DNA of 12,995 nucleotides, taken from NCBI GenBank assembly GCA_002322035.1, contig DCNF01000042.1:21268-34262 (forward strand), written 5' to 3'. This DNA is from Geobacter sp. UBA1603 (GTDB lineage Bacteria; Desulfobacterota; Desulfuromonadia; Geobacterales; Pseudopelobacteraceae). Made by a program: the position numbers and the translations under genes. Shown piece after piece: positions 7,262-12,995 of the stretch (positions are counted from its first letter, which is position 1; each line of letters starts with the position of its first letter). The notes beneath the pieces were generated by a model that saw only the letters and a program-made list of their open reading frames with translations, had not been told where the DNA came from and ran no database searches.

Positions 7262-7840
7262 TCACTCTGGCACGGGGGCTGCCAGCAGGGCGCAGCCGAA
7301 CTGCTTCATCCAGATGTCAAAAATTTGAAGCTTATCCGGGCCAAAGGCGGCCAGTTTCCGGCGAACCTTGTCAGGGTGCTTGCGCAGCTCCAGTTTTCCC
7401 GGAGATTTGGAATAAAACAGGTCGGCAAAACAGATGATTTCTTCAGCACGGCTCTGGGGAGTCATATCGCGCCGGGGCAGCGGCAGGCCGCCCATGTCGA
7501 TGTCAGTGACGGTCAGGCCGACACCGATGTGCCGCTCGCAGACCAGGGCGTGTTTCGGCAGTCCTTCCTCTTCGAGTATGCCGCGGCCGATGACGCCGTG
7601 CATCAGATAGGGATGTTCGCCGTGCATGCCGATGTCGGGAGCATTAACCCGGCAGATGCCGATATCATGCAGCAGCGCCGCCTCTTCTATGAACCTGCGT
7701 TCTTCTGCCGAAGGCACGGGCGTGGTACAGTCACAGATGTGCAGAGCCAGATCTGCAACCAGGCGGCCATGGACCGTAATCAGGTTAAAGCCTGCCCCAT
7801 CGAAATACCTGCCCAGGATACTGCTGCAGTCAACCGGCAT
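7262..7840 (-). CDS. HD-domain phosphohydrolase of unknown substrate
   Basis: This is a 192-residue protein with a metal-binding HD fold. H24 (VHGRLVADLAL), H58-D59 (LLHDIGI) and D140 (CFADLFY) fit the H...HD...D pattern. H81 and H104 are extra histidines of the HDIG type that may bind a second metal. No signal peptide or membrane segment is visible, so it is probably cytoplasmic. The substrate cannot be read from the sequence; nucleotides or other phosphate esters are typical. The frame is open to an ATG at 7864, but AGGAGG (7847-7852) sits 6 nt before the ATG at 7840, and that decides the start. It precedes pheA by 102 nt on the same strand and is divergent from the short gene at 8036. Confidence 0.8.
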   Translation of the reverse strand: MPVDCSSILGRYFDGAGFNLITVHGRLVADLALHICDCTTPVPSAEERRFIEEAALLHDIGICRVNAPDIGMHGEHPYLMHGVIGRGILEEEGLPKHALVCERHIGVGLTVTDIDMGGLPLPRRDMTPQSRAEEIICFADLFYSKSPGKLELRKHPDKVRRKLAAFGPDKLQIFDIWMKQFGCALLAAPVPE

Positions 7841-7846
7841 GGTGTT

Positions 7847-7852
7847 CCTCCT
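7847..7852 (-). promoter_or_regulatory. Ribosome binding site of the HD-domain gene
   Basis: A perfect AGGAGG lies on the minus strand, 6 nt before ATG 7840. It falls inside the longer in-frame reading from ATG 7864, so the shorter protein is the likely product. Confidence 0.8.
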
Positions 7853-7879
7853 CTGATTGGTCATAAAATTGACTAATTG

Positions 7880-7908
7880 CGTGTATGAATATCCCTGCGG
7901 TGCGTCAA
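7880..7908 (-). promoter_or_regulatory. Possible promoter of the HD-domain gene
   Basis: TTGACG (7903-7908, 5 of 6 consensus bases) is followed after 17 nt by TACACG (7880-7885), a poor -10 box, about 40 nt before the start codon. It is reported because the gene needs a divergent promoter in this region and no better match was seen. Confidence 0.25.
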
Positions 7909-7926
7909 TAAGTAGACATATATTTT

Positions 7927-7939
7927 TAACACATTGATA
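7927..7939. promoter_or_regulatory. Predicted IHF binding site
   Basis: TAACACATTGATA, read on the minus strand as TATCAATGTGTTA, matches the IHF consensus WATCAANNNNTTR at every defined position and lies in A/T-rich DNA. Its centre is about 50 bp upstream of the start expected from the sigma-54 promoter at 7958-7973. IHF commonly binds there and bends the DNA so that an upstream activator can touch the polymerase. Binding is a prediction. Confidence 0.55.
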
Positions 7940-7950
7940 TTATTGATATT
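7933..7950. repeat. Tandem 9-bp direct repeat
   Basis: Two exact, adjacent copies of ATTGATATT lie at 7933-7941 and 7942-7950. The first copy overlaps the predicted IHF site. They sit just upstream of the -24 box, so they could be a regulator half-site pair or simply A/T-rich bending DNA. Confidence 0.6.
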
Positions 7951-7957
7951 AAATTGT

Positions 7958-7973
7958 TGGCATGGCTGATGCA
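7958..7973 (+). promoter_or_regulatory. Predicted sigma-54 (-24/-12) promoter
   Basis: TGGCATGGCTGATGCA fits the RpoN consensus TGGCACGNNNNTTGCW. GG and GC are at the exact required spacing, and only two defined positions differ (T for C, and A for the first T of TTGC). Transcription is expected near 7984-7985, giving a leader of about 50 nt before the short reading frame at 8036. The predicted IHF site lies at the usual distance upstream. No certain activator site was found. An inverted pair ATTGAC (7868-7873) / GTCAAT (7904-7909) is a weak possibility. Confidence 0.6.
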
Positions 7974-8035
7974 AAATCAACTGCCAGAGTGCTGGTTCTT
8001 GTCGGATTGATCGAGCAGAAACGAGGTATCAGGCC

Positions 8036-8203
8036 ATGTATGCAAAATTTCCTTTCTATTCCGTTGCCCAGCTGTATGCCATTAGCCTTAACGCCCCGGT
8101 TGCAATTCTGCTGGGGCAGGACAACCTTTACTGGGTTGTTGACCAGCGCAGCACCACTGGTTACATCAATGAAGGCTGTTCGCTTCTCACGGCATCATGC
8201 TGA
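8036..8203 (+). CDS. Short hypothetical protein, 55 residues
   Basis: An ATG at 8036 opens a 55-codon frame ending in TGA at 8201-8203, with GAGG (8023-8026) nine nt upstream. The product starts MYAKFPFYSVAQLYAI and has a central APVAILLGQDNLYWVVDQR. It is rich in aromatic residues (six Tyr, two Phe, one Trp), with two Cys near the end, and no transmembrane segment is obvious. The central hydrophobic-GxDNxYWVV stretch recalls small uncharacterised proteins I associate with Geobacter-type genomes, but this is memory, not a search. It is the first frame after the predicted sigma-54 promoter and lies 133 nt before the PP-loop gene on the same strand. Function is unknown. A longer frame in another phase (7962-8264) starts inside the promoter and lacks a ribosome binding site. 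Confidence 0.6.
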   Translation: MYAKFPFYSVAQLYAISLNAPVAILLGQDNLYWVVDQRSTTGYINEGCSLLTASC

Positions 8204-8257
8204 CGATACTCACCCATCTCGCCCCAATCAGCTTTACATTCCAGAAGCGCATGTGCT

Positions 8258-8278
8258 AGCCTGAAAAAAATTCAGGTT
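8258..8278 (+). other. Hairpin between the short gene and the PP-loop gene
   Basis: The inverted repeat CCTGAA-AAAAA-TTCAGG (8260-8276) extends by one wobble and one A-T pair to an 8-bp stem with an A-only loop. No T run follows on either strand, so it is not a typical intrinsic terminator. It could be an mRNA processing, stability or partial attenuation structure in the leader of the gene at 8337. The rest of 8204-8336 holds nothing recognisable. Confidence 0.35.
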
Positions 8279-8336
8279 CCGTAGTGCGGCACGATCCCGA
8301 CCCGATAGGCCGTTCGATGGGACCCCAGGAGCAGTT

Positions 8337-9344
8337 ATGAAGCGCAAGGCCCTCGCCCTCCTTTCGGGGGGGCTCGACTCTACCCTTGCTGTCAGGCTGA
8401 TGCTTGACATGGGCATCGAGGTGGAGGCCCTCAATTTTACGTCACCCTTTTGTACCTGCACCGGCAAAAATTCAGGATGTAAATCTGAGGCTGTCCGCGT
8501 GGCCCAGGAATTCAATATTCCGATCAAGGTCATGCATAAGGGGATTGACTACCTTGAAGTGGTCCGCAGCCCGGTGCATGGCTACGGCAAGGGGCTCAAC
8601 CCCTGCGTGGACTGCCGAATCTATCTTTTGCGCGCTGCACACGCCTACATGGCCGAATGCGGAGCGGATTTCATCATTACCGGAGAGGTCCTCGGGCAGC
8701 GGCCGATGAGCCAGCGGCATGACGCCATGAGGCTGATCGAGCGTGAGAGCGGGCTGGAAGGGCTGCTTCTGCGCCCCTTGTCGGCACAGTTTTTTGCCCC
8801 GACCATACCGGAACGGGAAGGGTGGGTCGATCGCGAGCGGCTGCTGGCTATCAGGGGGCGTTCACGCAAGGAGCAGTTTGAGCTTGCCGAAGAGCTGGAT
8901 GTGAAGAACTATCCCTGTCCGGCCGGCGGGTGCCTTCTGACTGAACTGTCTTTTGTGCCGAAAGTTCAGGATGTCTTTGATCATTCAGACCAGCTTGACC
9001 TGCGTGATTTCCGTCTGCTCAAGATCGGCCGGCATTTCCGGGTCGGCACGCGCACCAAGGTAATCATCGGCAGAAACGAGGCTGACAATAACCTTCTGGA
9101 AACCGTACGCCAGCCCGGTGAAGCAGCAATTACCTGGATGGATGGCAACTCGCCGCTGGGAGTTGTCTGCGGAGAGCAGGACCCTGCCGCTGAACGGCTG
9201 GCACTCGGCATCCTGCTGCGCTACACCAGGGCAGTACAGGGGGCACAGTGCCGGATCAGGCTGCGCCGCAACGGCACCGAGACCGTGGTTACCGCCGACA
9301 ATCTGCTTTCGGAAGAAACCGTCAGCAGCTATATTATCGCCTGA
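8337..9344 (+). CDS. ThiI/MnmA-like PP-loop tRNA thiolase candidate with NFACT-R-like tail
   Basis: This 335-residue predicted cytoplasmic enzyme has an ATP pyrophosphatase PP-loop, SGGLDST (10-16), which adenylates a target as in the tRNA thiolases ThiI and MnmA. TGEVLGQRPMSQ (115-126) is typical of the ThiI-like group. It is rich in cysteine pairs: C39, C41 and C48 in the first third, C90/C93 in NPCVDC (compare the NPC motif of MnmA) and C194/C199 in YPCPAGGC. These suggest an Fe-S cluster or sulfur relay. Residues from about 220, with GRHFRVGTRTKVIIGRNEADN, resemble the NFACT-R (DUF814) RNA-binding domain. There is no THUMP or rhodanese domain, unlike E. coli ThiI. AGGAG five nt before ATG supports the start. 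The modified base is unknown. The sigma-54 promoter upstream may drive it together with the short gene. Confidence 0.8.
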   Translation: MKRKALALLSGGLDSTLAVRLMLDMGIEVEALNFTSPFCTCTGKNSGCKSEAVRVAQEFNIPIKVMHKGIDYLEVVRSPVHGYGKGLNPCVDCRIYLLRAAHAYMAECGADFIITGEVLGQRPMSQRHDAMRLIERESGLEGLLLRPLSAQFFAPTIPEREGWVDRERLLAIRGRSRKEQFELAEELDVKNYPCPAGGCLLTELSFVPKVQDVFDHSDQLDLRDFRLLKIGRHFRVGTRTKVIIGRNEADNNLLETVRQPGEAAITWMDGNSPLGVVCGEQDPAAERLALGILLRYTRAVQGAQCRIRLRRNGTETVVTADNLLSEETVSSYIIA

Positions 9345-9367
9345 TCCACAGCCGACAGGATATGGCA

Positions 9368-9383
9368 TGAACCGGCCGGTTCA
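9368..9383. repeat. 16-bp perfect palindrome at a convergent gene junction
   Basis: TGAACCGGCCGGTTCA is its own reverse complement with no loop. It fills part of the 36-nt gap between the convergent gene ends at 9344 and 9381 and includes the yfbR stop codon. As RNA it could fold with a small loop on both strands and act as a bidirectional stop for transcription, but no T tract follows on either side. Confidence 0.6.
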
Positions 9384-9977
9384 GCCGAGATCCAGTTCGT
9401 CAAGGGACAGGCGATACCCGGGAAGGAACGTTTCCAGAAAGAACTGCACCTCAGGCAGGTGTGTGCGGGAAAGATTTTCCTCGTGTTCAGCCCGGGCCCT
9501 CCGAAACTCCAGATTTCCTGATTTTTCCTCTTCAATGCATTTCGTCAGGGCCGCAATTTTGTCTGCCGCTTTGAGCAGGTCCCGATATTCGGACTGCTCC
9601 TCGAAAAAAAACAGCGGTTCGTAAGCGCAGGCCAGTTCAGGCGGAAGCATGGCCAGCAGCTTTTTGCGCGCCCGATCCTCCAGCTGGTGAAACGATTTCT
9701 TGAAATTCGGATTGAAGTGTTTGACCGGAGTCGGCATATCACCGGTGAAAATTTCGCTGGCGTCATGGAATATGCCGTAGAGCGCGGCTCGGGAAGGGTC
9801 GAGTGTGCCGTTAAAGTAGGTGTTGCGGATTGTGGCCAGGGCATGGGCGATGATTGCCACATCAAGGGAGTGTTCCTGGATGTTCTCCGGAACGGTATTG
9901 CGCATCAGTCCCCAGCGGCTGATGTAGCGCATCCGTGAAAGGAAGGCAAAAAAATCATACTGGCGGGGTGCGGTCAT
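9381..9977 (-). CDS. yfbR: 5'-deoxynucleotidase YfbR-like HD protein
   Basis: The protein closely follows E. coli YfbR, a 5'-nucleotidase for deoxyribonucleoside monophosphates. It shares FFAFLSRMRYISRW near the N-terminus, LMRN, EHSL, FHDASEIFTGDMPTPVKHF and the C-terminal LSLDE. The 198 residues match the E. coli length. The HD metal ligands H36, H71-D72 and D139 (KAADKIAA) align with E. coli H33, H68-D69 and D137. R21-W22 corresponds to the R18-W19 pair linked to selection of deoxyribose substrates. The start ATG shares its A with the dgt stop (TGATG), so translation is coupled to dgt. Together the two genes degrade deoxynucleotides at the tri- and monophosphate level. It is convergent with the PP-loop gene. 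Confidence 0.93.
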   Translation of the reverse strand: MTAPRQYDFFAFLSRMRYISRWGLMRNTVPENIQEHSLDVAIIAHALATIRNTYFNGTLDPSRAALYGIFHDASEIFTGDMPTPVKHFNPNFKKSFHQLEDRARKKLLAMLPPELACAYEPLFFFEEQSEYRDLLKAADKIAALTKCIEEEKSGNLEFRRARAEHEENLSRTHLPEVQFFLETFLPGYRLSLDELDLG

Positions 9978-11119
9978 CAGACCCTCTCATAGGGCTCGAA
10001 CAGCCGTTTGTATTCATCCAAAGCAAAACGGTCGGTCATGCCGGCAATGTAGTCACAGACGATCCGCTCCAGTCCGAAGCGCTCAATCCGCTCCCGGTAC
10101 TTGGGGGGGAGCAGGTTCGGAAAACGCAGGTAGGTTTCGAACAGTCGGGTGATGAAAATTTCAGCCTTGACCCTCATCTTGTCGACTTTGTGATGGCGAT
10201 AGAGGTTCTGGAAAAGAAAACGTTTCAGCTCAAGGTTACGTGCAGTGATCTGGTCGCTGAAGTGAACAACCGCCCGGTTGGCCCGGCGAAGGTCATCCTG
10301 TGTGAGGATACCGAAGGTATCAAGGTTTGCCGAAATTGTCGCGCAGAGGTCATTGATCAGCAGGCCGATCAGGGCGCTGATGGTCTGGAACACCAGTCGG
10401 CGGTCGTCGATGGCCGGGTGTTTCCGGCGGACCGTGCAGCTTGTCTCGTGCCACAGCTCGACACGTTCAAGCATATCGAGCGTTATGTAGCCTGACTTGA
10501 GCCCGTCATCGATGTCGTGGTTATTGTAGGCGATCTCATCGGCATAATTGATCAGTTGGGCTTCGATCGACGGAATTGTGCCCGGCAGAAATTCGGCCAT
10601 GATTCCGGCCGGTGCGTCATAGGGGGACGAGTGCTTGATGATTCCCTCGCGAACCTCCCAGGTCAGGTTCAGACCGTTAAAACCGGGGTAGCGCTCCTCC
10701 AACTCATCGACCACCCGGAACGACTGCAGGTTATGCTCAAACCCGCCATGGCTTTTCATCAGCGTGTTCAGAACATCCTCTCCGGTGTGGCCGAAAGGGG
10801 TATGCCCCAGATCATGGGCCAGGGCCAGGGCTTCTGTCAGCTCTTCGTTCAGCTGCAGCCGGCGGGCAATCGCCCGGCCGATCTGGGCCACCTCAAGGGA
10901 GTGGGTCAGGCGGGTACGGTAGTAATCGCCCTCGTGGTTGACAAAGACCTGGGTCTTGTATTCCAGGCGCCGGAATGCAGCACAGTGGATAATACGGTCA
11001 CGATCGCGCTCAAAGGCCGGCCGCTGGTCGCGAAACTCCTCCTGATGCTTCCTGCCGCGGGAAAGGGAGCTTTTACAGGCGTATCCGGCCAAATCGGTGC
11101 GTTCAACTGATGTGGTCAT
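9977..11119 (-). CDS. dgt: Deoxyguanosinetriphosphate triphosphohydrolase-like protein
   Basis: This HD-superfamily enzyme is expected to cleave dNTPs to deoxynucleosides and triphosphate. The 380 residues fit the shorter type 2 dGTPase-like group (E. coli Dgt is about 505). The family marks are present: RDRDRIIHCAAFRRLEYKTQVF (about 38-59), then R70-L-T-H73-S-L-E-V for the first ligand, AHDLGHTPFGH with H102-D103, and INYADEIAYNNHDIDD for the last aspartate. The start is supported by GAGG seven nt before the ATG. It follows the ParA-like gene by 18 nt and overlaps yfbR by 1 nt. Substrate range cannot be read from sequence. Many members are allosteric, activated by one dNTP to cleave others. 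Confidence 0.95.
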   Translation of the reverse strand: MTTSVERTDLAGYACKSSLSRGRKHQEEFRDQRPAFERDRDRIIHCAAFRRLEYKTQVFVNHEGDYYRTRLTHSLEVAQIGRAIARRLQLNEELTEALALAHDLGHTPFGHTGEDVLNTLMKSHGGFEHNLQSFRVVDELEERYPGFNGLNLTWEVREGIIKHSSPYDAPAGIMAEFLPGTIPSIEAQLINYADEIAYNNHDIDDGLKSGYITLDMLERVELWHETSCTVRRKHPAIDDRRLVFQTISALIGLLINDLCATISANLDTFGILTQDDLRRANRAVVHFSDQITARNLELKRFLFQNLYRHHKVDKMRVKAEIFITRLFETYLRFPNLLPPKYRERIERFGLERIVCDYIAGMTDRFALDEYKRLFEPYERV

Positions 11120-11137
11120 CGGTGTGCCTCGGCACGT

Positions 11138-12547
11138 TCATGTGCAAGCAAGCTGTTCGCCAATACGGACCTGCAGCGCCTGGAACGACCGGTAGGATTT
11201 GTCGTGCAGGATCTCATCGGGATTGCTCCGGTCAACCGGGTGGGCAGCAAGCCATGCACCGCTGCGCAGCTGGCCGCCATACCCGGATAAAGCTTCATTT
11301 AAAAGCAGGTAAAGGCGGTTATTGACACCATTGAAGGCGCCTTCTGTGAAACCGACCATCGGCAGTTCCTTCTGAAACACCTGGTGGCCGTCAAACCCGA
11401 ACTGGCGGAAATCAAGCACCTGTCCCTGGCCGTTTTCCCTGGGAAAAAACAACGCAACGGTTTTGGCCGCTTTTTCGGCCACGACGGAACGGGCCGCCCC
11501 ATAGGCCTGTGATGAACTGGTTAGTCCGTAGAGGGTCTCGCAGAGCAGATCGGCCATGCAGGTGCTGTGCAGAAAGCCGCGCAGCGCCCTGTCGGATGTT
11601 TCATAGTAGTAGCCACGCTCTTCACCGGTATCCGCCAGGCCCTGGCCGCAGATCAGGCAGTGTTCAGCCAGGCCTTCCAGACGGGCGCGATAGGCTTCCT
11701 TGAGGCGGCCTTCTTTCTCGGCTATCCAGGCTGCATACAGGGCTGGGCGGGTATCGGTGGTTGCGTCATAGCCCCTTAACAGGTCGCGGGTCAGTTCGGA
11801 AAACTGGCCGTGGACATCGGTCCCTCTGGCATGGGTCAGGATCGGGTAAATTCTGCCGTCCGGGTTGGTGTTGAGGCTCTCTACCTTGGGACTTTTGGAA
11901 ATATACGTATCGGTGCAGCGGTAGCCCCGGTTGATGGCAAATGCGCGCAGAAGTGTCTTCTGGTCCTTGAACAGCCCCTCGAACTTGATCCGCTCATCAA
12001 CCAGGCAGGGAATCAGCGCCAGTGACTTACGGTCAATCCCGCGCTGGTCAAATAACGCAAAGATGTTTTTGCAGTTTTCCAGGCTGGGCATGTCCTTGAC
12101 CGGTATCAGGACCCGGTCGGCAGCGTAGAGGGCGTTCTGGGTCAGGATGTTCAGGTCGGGCCTGGTATCGATGATCACAACCCCGGGCAGATTCGATTCG
12201 GCAAATATGCGGGTCAGGGTCATCGGCCCCCGAAAACGCTCATGGATGTCGCCCAGTTCGTTGGAGGAGGGGATGTAGCCGACGCCGTACTGGCCGACCC
12301 GGATCAGTTCCGAAGCCGGCTGGCCCATCAAAAGGTCATGGACGTCACCGGTTGGCTTTGTGCCTTTCAGCTCAAACATCCGGTCAATGGTGAAGTGATT
12401 GTCGAAGGAGAAGATGGTGACCGGCAGATCTTCCCGGATCGCCTTGAGGTAGATCGCCAGGTTGGTTGCCAGGGTAGTCTTGCCGACCCCCCCTTTTTCC
12501 GATGAAATAGTGATGATATAGGGAAAATACGCCATAACTGTCGGCAC
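11138..12547 (-). CDS. ParA/MinD-type ATPase with a cysteine-rich C-terminal extension
   Basis: This 469-residue protein has a ParA-like ATPase in its first 260 residues. The deviant Walker A motif is KGGVGKTT (18-25) with signature K18, D49 lies in the A' segment, and the Walker B is VVIIDTRPD (123-131). ParA enzymes normally have about 260 residues; here a further 210 follow. The extension begins with a charged helix (about 275-293) and contains C297-x2-C300 and H327-x2-C330, which look like a zinc site. I recognise no named domain in the rest. There is no ParB, MinE or flagellar partner nearby, so plasmid-style partition is not indicated. Start is uncertain: GTG 12547 is 3 nt after GAGG, while ATG 12535 is 15 nt after it. 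It lies 31 nt after kdsA and 18 nt before dgt. Confidence 0.8.
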   Translation of the reverse strand: MPTVMAYFPYIITISSEKGGVGKTTLATNLAIYLKAIREDLPVTIFSFDNHFTIDRMFELKGTKPTGDVHDLLMGQPASELIRVGQYGVGYIPSSNELGDIHERFRGPMTLTRIFAESNLPGVVIIDTRPDLNILTQNALYAADRVLIPVKDMPSLENCKNIFALFDQRGIDRKSLALIPCLVDERIKFEGLFKDQKTLLRAFAINRGYRCTDTYISKSPKVESLNTNPDGRIYPILTHARGTDVHGQFSELTRDLLRGYDATTDTRPALYAAWIAEKEGRLKEAYRARLEGLAEHCLICGQGLADTGEERGYYYETSDRALRGFLHSTCMADLLCETLYGLTSSSQAYGAARSVVAEKAAKTVALFFPRENGQGQVLDFRQFGFDGHQVFQKELPMVGFTEGAFNGVNNRLYLLLNEALSGYGGQLRSGAWLAAHPVDRSNPDEILHDKSYRSFQALQVRIGEQLACT

Positions 12548-12578
12548 AATCCTCGTATGTTGAGTGATCTTACGTGGT

Positions 12579-12995
12579 TTACCGCACTGCGGAATCGATT
12601 GATTTCAGGGTTTTCAAGAGAGCGGCAAGGTCGGCCAGCGGAATCGAGTTGGGACCGTCGCAGAGTGCCGTTTCAGGTGTCTCGTGCACCTCCATGAAAA
12701 TTCCGTCGATGCCGGCGGCGACCGCTGCGCGGGAGAGATATTCAACGAATTCCCGCTGGCCGCCGGAGCTTTCACCCTGGCCGCCGGGAAGCTGGACGCT
12801 GTGGGTGGCATCGAACACAACCGGATAGCCTGTCGCCCTCATAACCGGAAATGAGCGCATATCGACCACCAGGTTGTTGTAGCCGAAGGATGCCCCCCGT
12901 TCTGTCAGGATAATGTTCTGATTACCTGAATCGGCGATTTTTCCGGCCACGTTTTTCATGTCCCAGGGAGCCAGGAACTGGCCCTTCTTGACATT
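12579..12995 (-). CDS. kdsA: 3-deoxy-8-phosphooctulonate synthase, C-terminal part
   Basis: This enzyme condenses arabinose-5-phosphate with phosphoenolpyruvate to Kdo-8-phosphate, for the inner core of lipopolysaccharide. The last 138 residues are present; the frame runs off the window edge, with the visible part starting [13 protein letters not shown]. Family motifs include [42 protein letters not shown] and CDGPNSIPL. The N-terminal residue that separates metal-dependent from metal-independent enzymes (Cys or Asn) is not in view. It is the first visible gene of the kdsA - ParA-like - dgt - yfbR run, and the promoter must lie outside. Confidence 0.96.
   Translation of the reverse strand, partial: NVKKGQFLAPWDMKNVAGKIADSGNQNIILTERGASFGYNNLVVDMRSFPVMRATGYPVVFDATHSVQLPGGQGESSGGQREFVEYLSRAAVAAGIDGIFMEVHETPETALCDGPNSIPLADLAALLKTLKSIDSAVR

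Noticed and set aside
8233..8261. Sigma-70 promoter (TTTACA-17-CTAGCC) before the PP-loop gene
   Set aside because: The -10 box matches the consensus too poorly to support.
7962..8264. Plus-strand open frame of 100 codons in the divergent region
   Set aside because: It starts inside the sigma-54 element and has no ribosome binding site. It overlaps the better-supported 55-codon frame in another phase, and its composition looks random.
8277..8336. Riboswitch in the leader of the PP-loop gene
   Set aside because: The leader is GC-rich with short possible pairings, but it does not match any riboswitch core I know, such as preQ1, TPP or c-di-GMP.

Overview
The window is a stretch of ordinary Gram-negative chromosome, and no insertion sequence, prophage or CRISPR array is visible. 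Specific IHF-beta, KdsA (lipopolysaccharide Kdo synthesis), the MEP-pathway enzyme IspH and a sigma-54-type promoter, together with the order pheA-tyrA-aroA-cmk-ispH-rpsA-ihfB, suggest a Desulfuromonadales/Geobacter-like member of the former Deltaproteobacteria. That placement rests on remembered gene order and was not checked by search.

Left part (1-7159), all on the minus strand and read right to left: pheA, tyrA, aroA, cmk, ispH, rpsA and ihfB, with gaps of 2-79 nt. It makes phenylalanine and tyrosine precursors from shikimate (AroA makes EPSP, PheA makes and dehydrates prephenate, TyrA dehydrogenates it). It continues into a pyrimidine kinase, the last isoprenoid-precursor step, ribosomal protein S1 and IHF-beta. 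A tRNA-Leu(UAA) lies only 17 nt beyond ihfB. After it comes a strong sigma-70-type promoter facing a tRNA, probably Ala, that is cut by the window edge. Separate promoter candidates lie before pheA and before rpsA.

Middle part (7160-8336): an uncharacterised HD-domain protein on the minus strand, then an AT-rich divergent control region. On the plus strand this region carries a near-consensus -24/-12 (sigma-54) promoter with a perfect-consensus IHF site about 50 bp upstream of the expected start. A short 55-codon reading frame with its own ribosome binding site follows. This is the least described part of the window.

Right part (8337-12995): a plus-strand ThiI/MnmA-like PP-loop ATPase with an NFACT-R-like tail converges on a minus-strand operon, kdsA (cut by the window edge) - ParA-like ATPase - dgt - yfbR. 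dgt and yfbR overlap by one base (TGATG) and encode two HD-fold deoxynucleotide hydrolases. The ParA-like protein has no ParB partner in view and has a long C-terminal region with a CxxC...HxxC set that looks like a zinc site. A 16-bp perfect palindrome sits where the two convergent genes meet.
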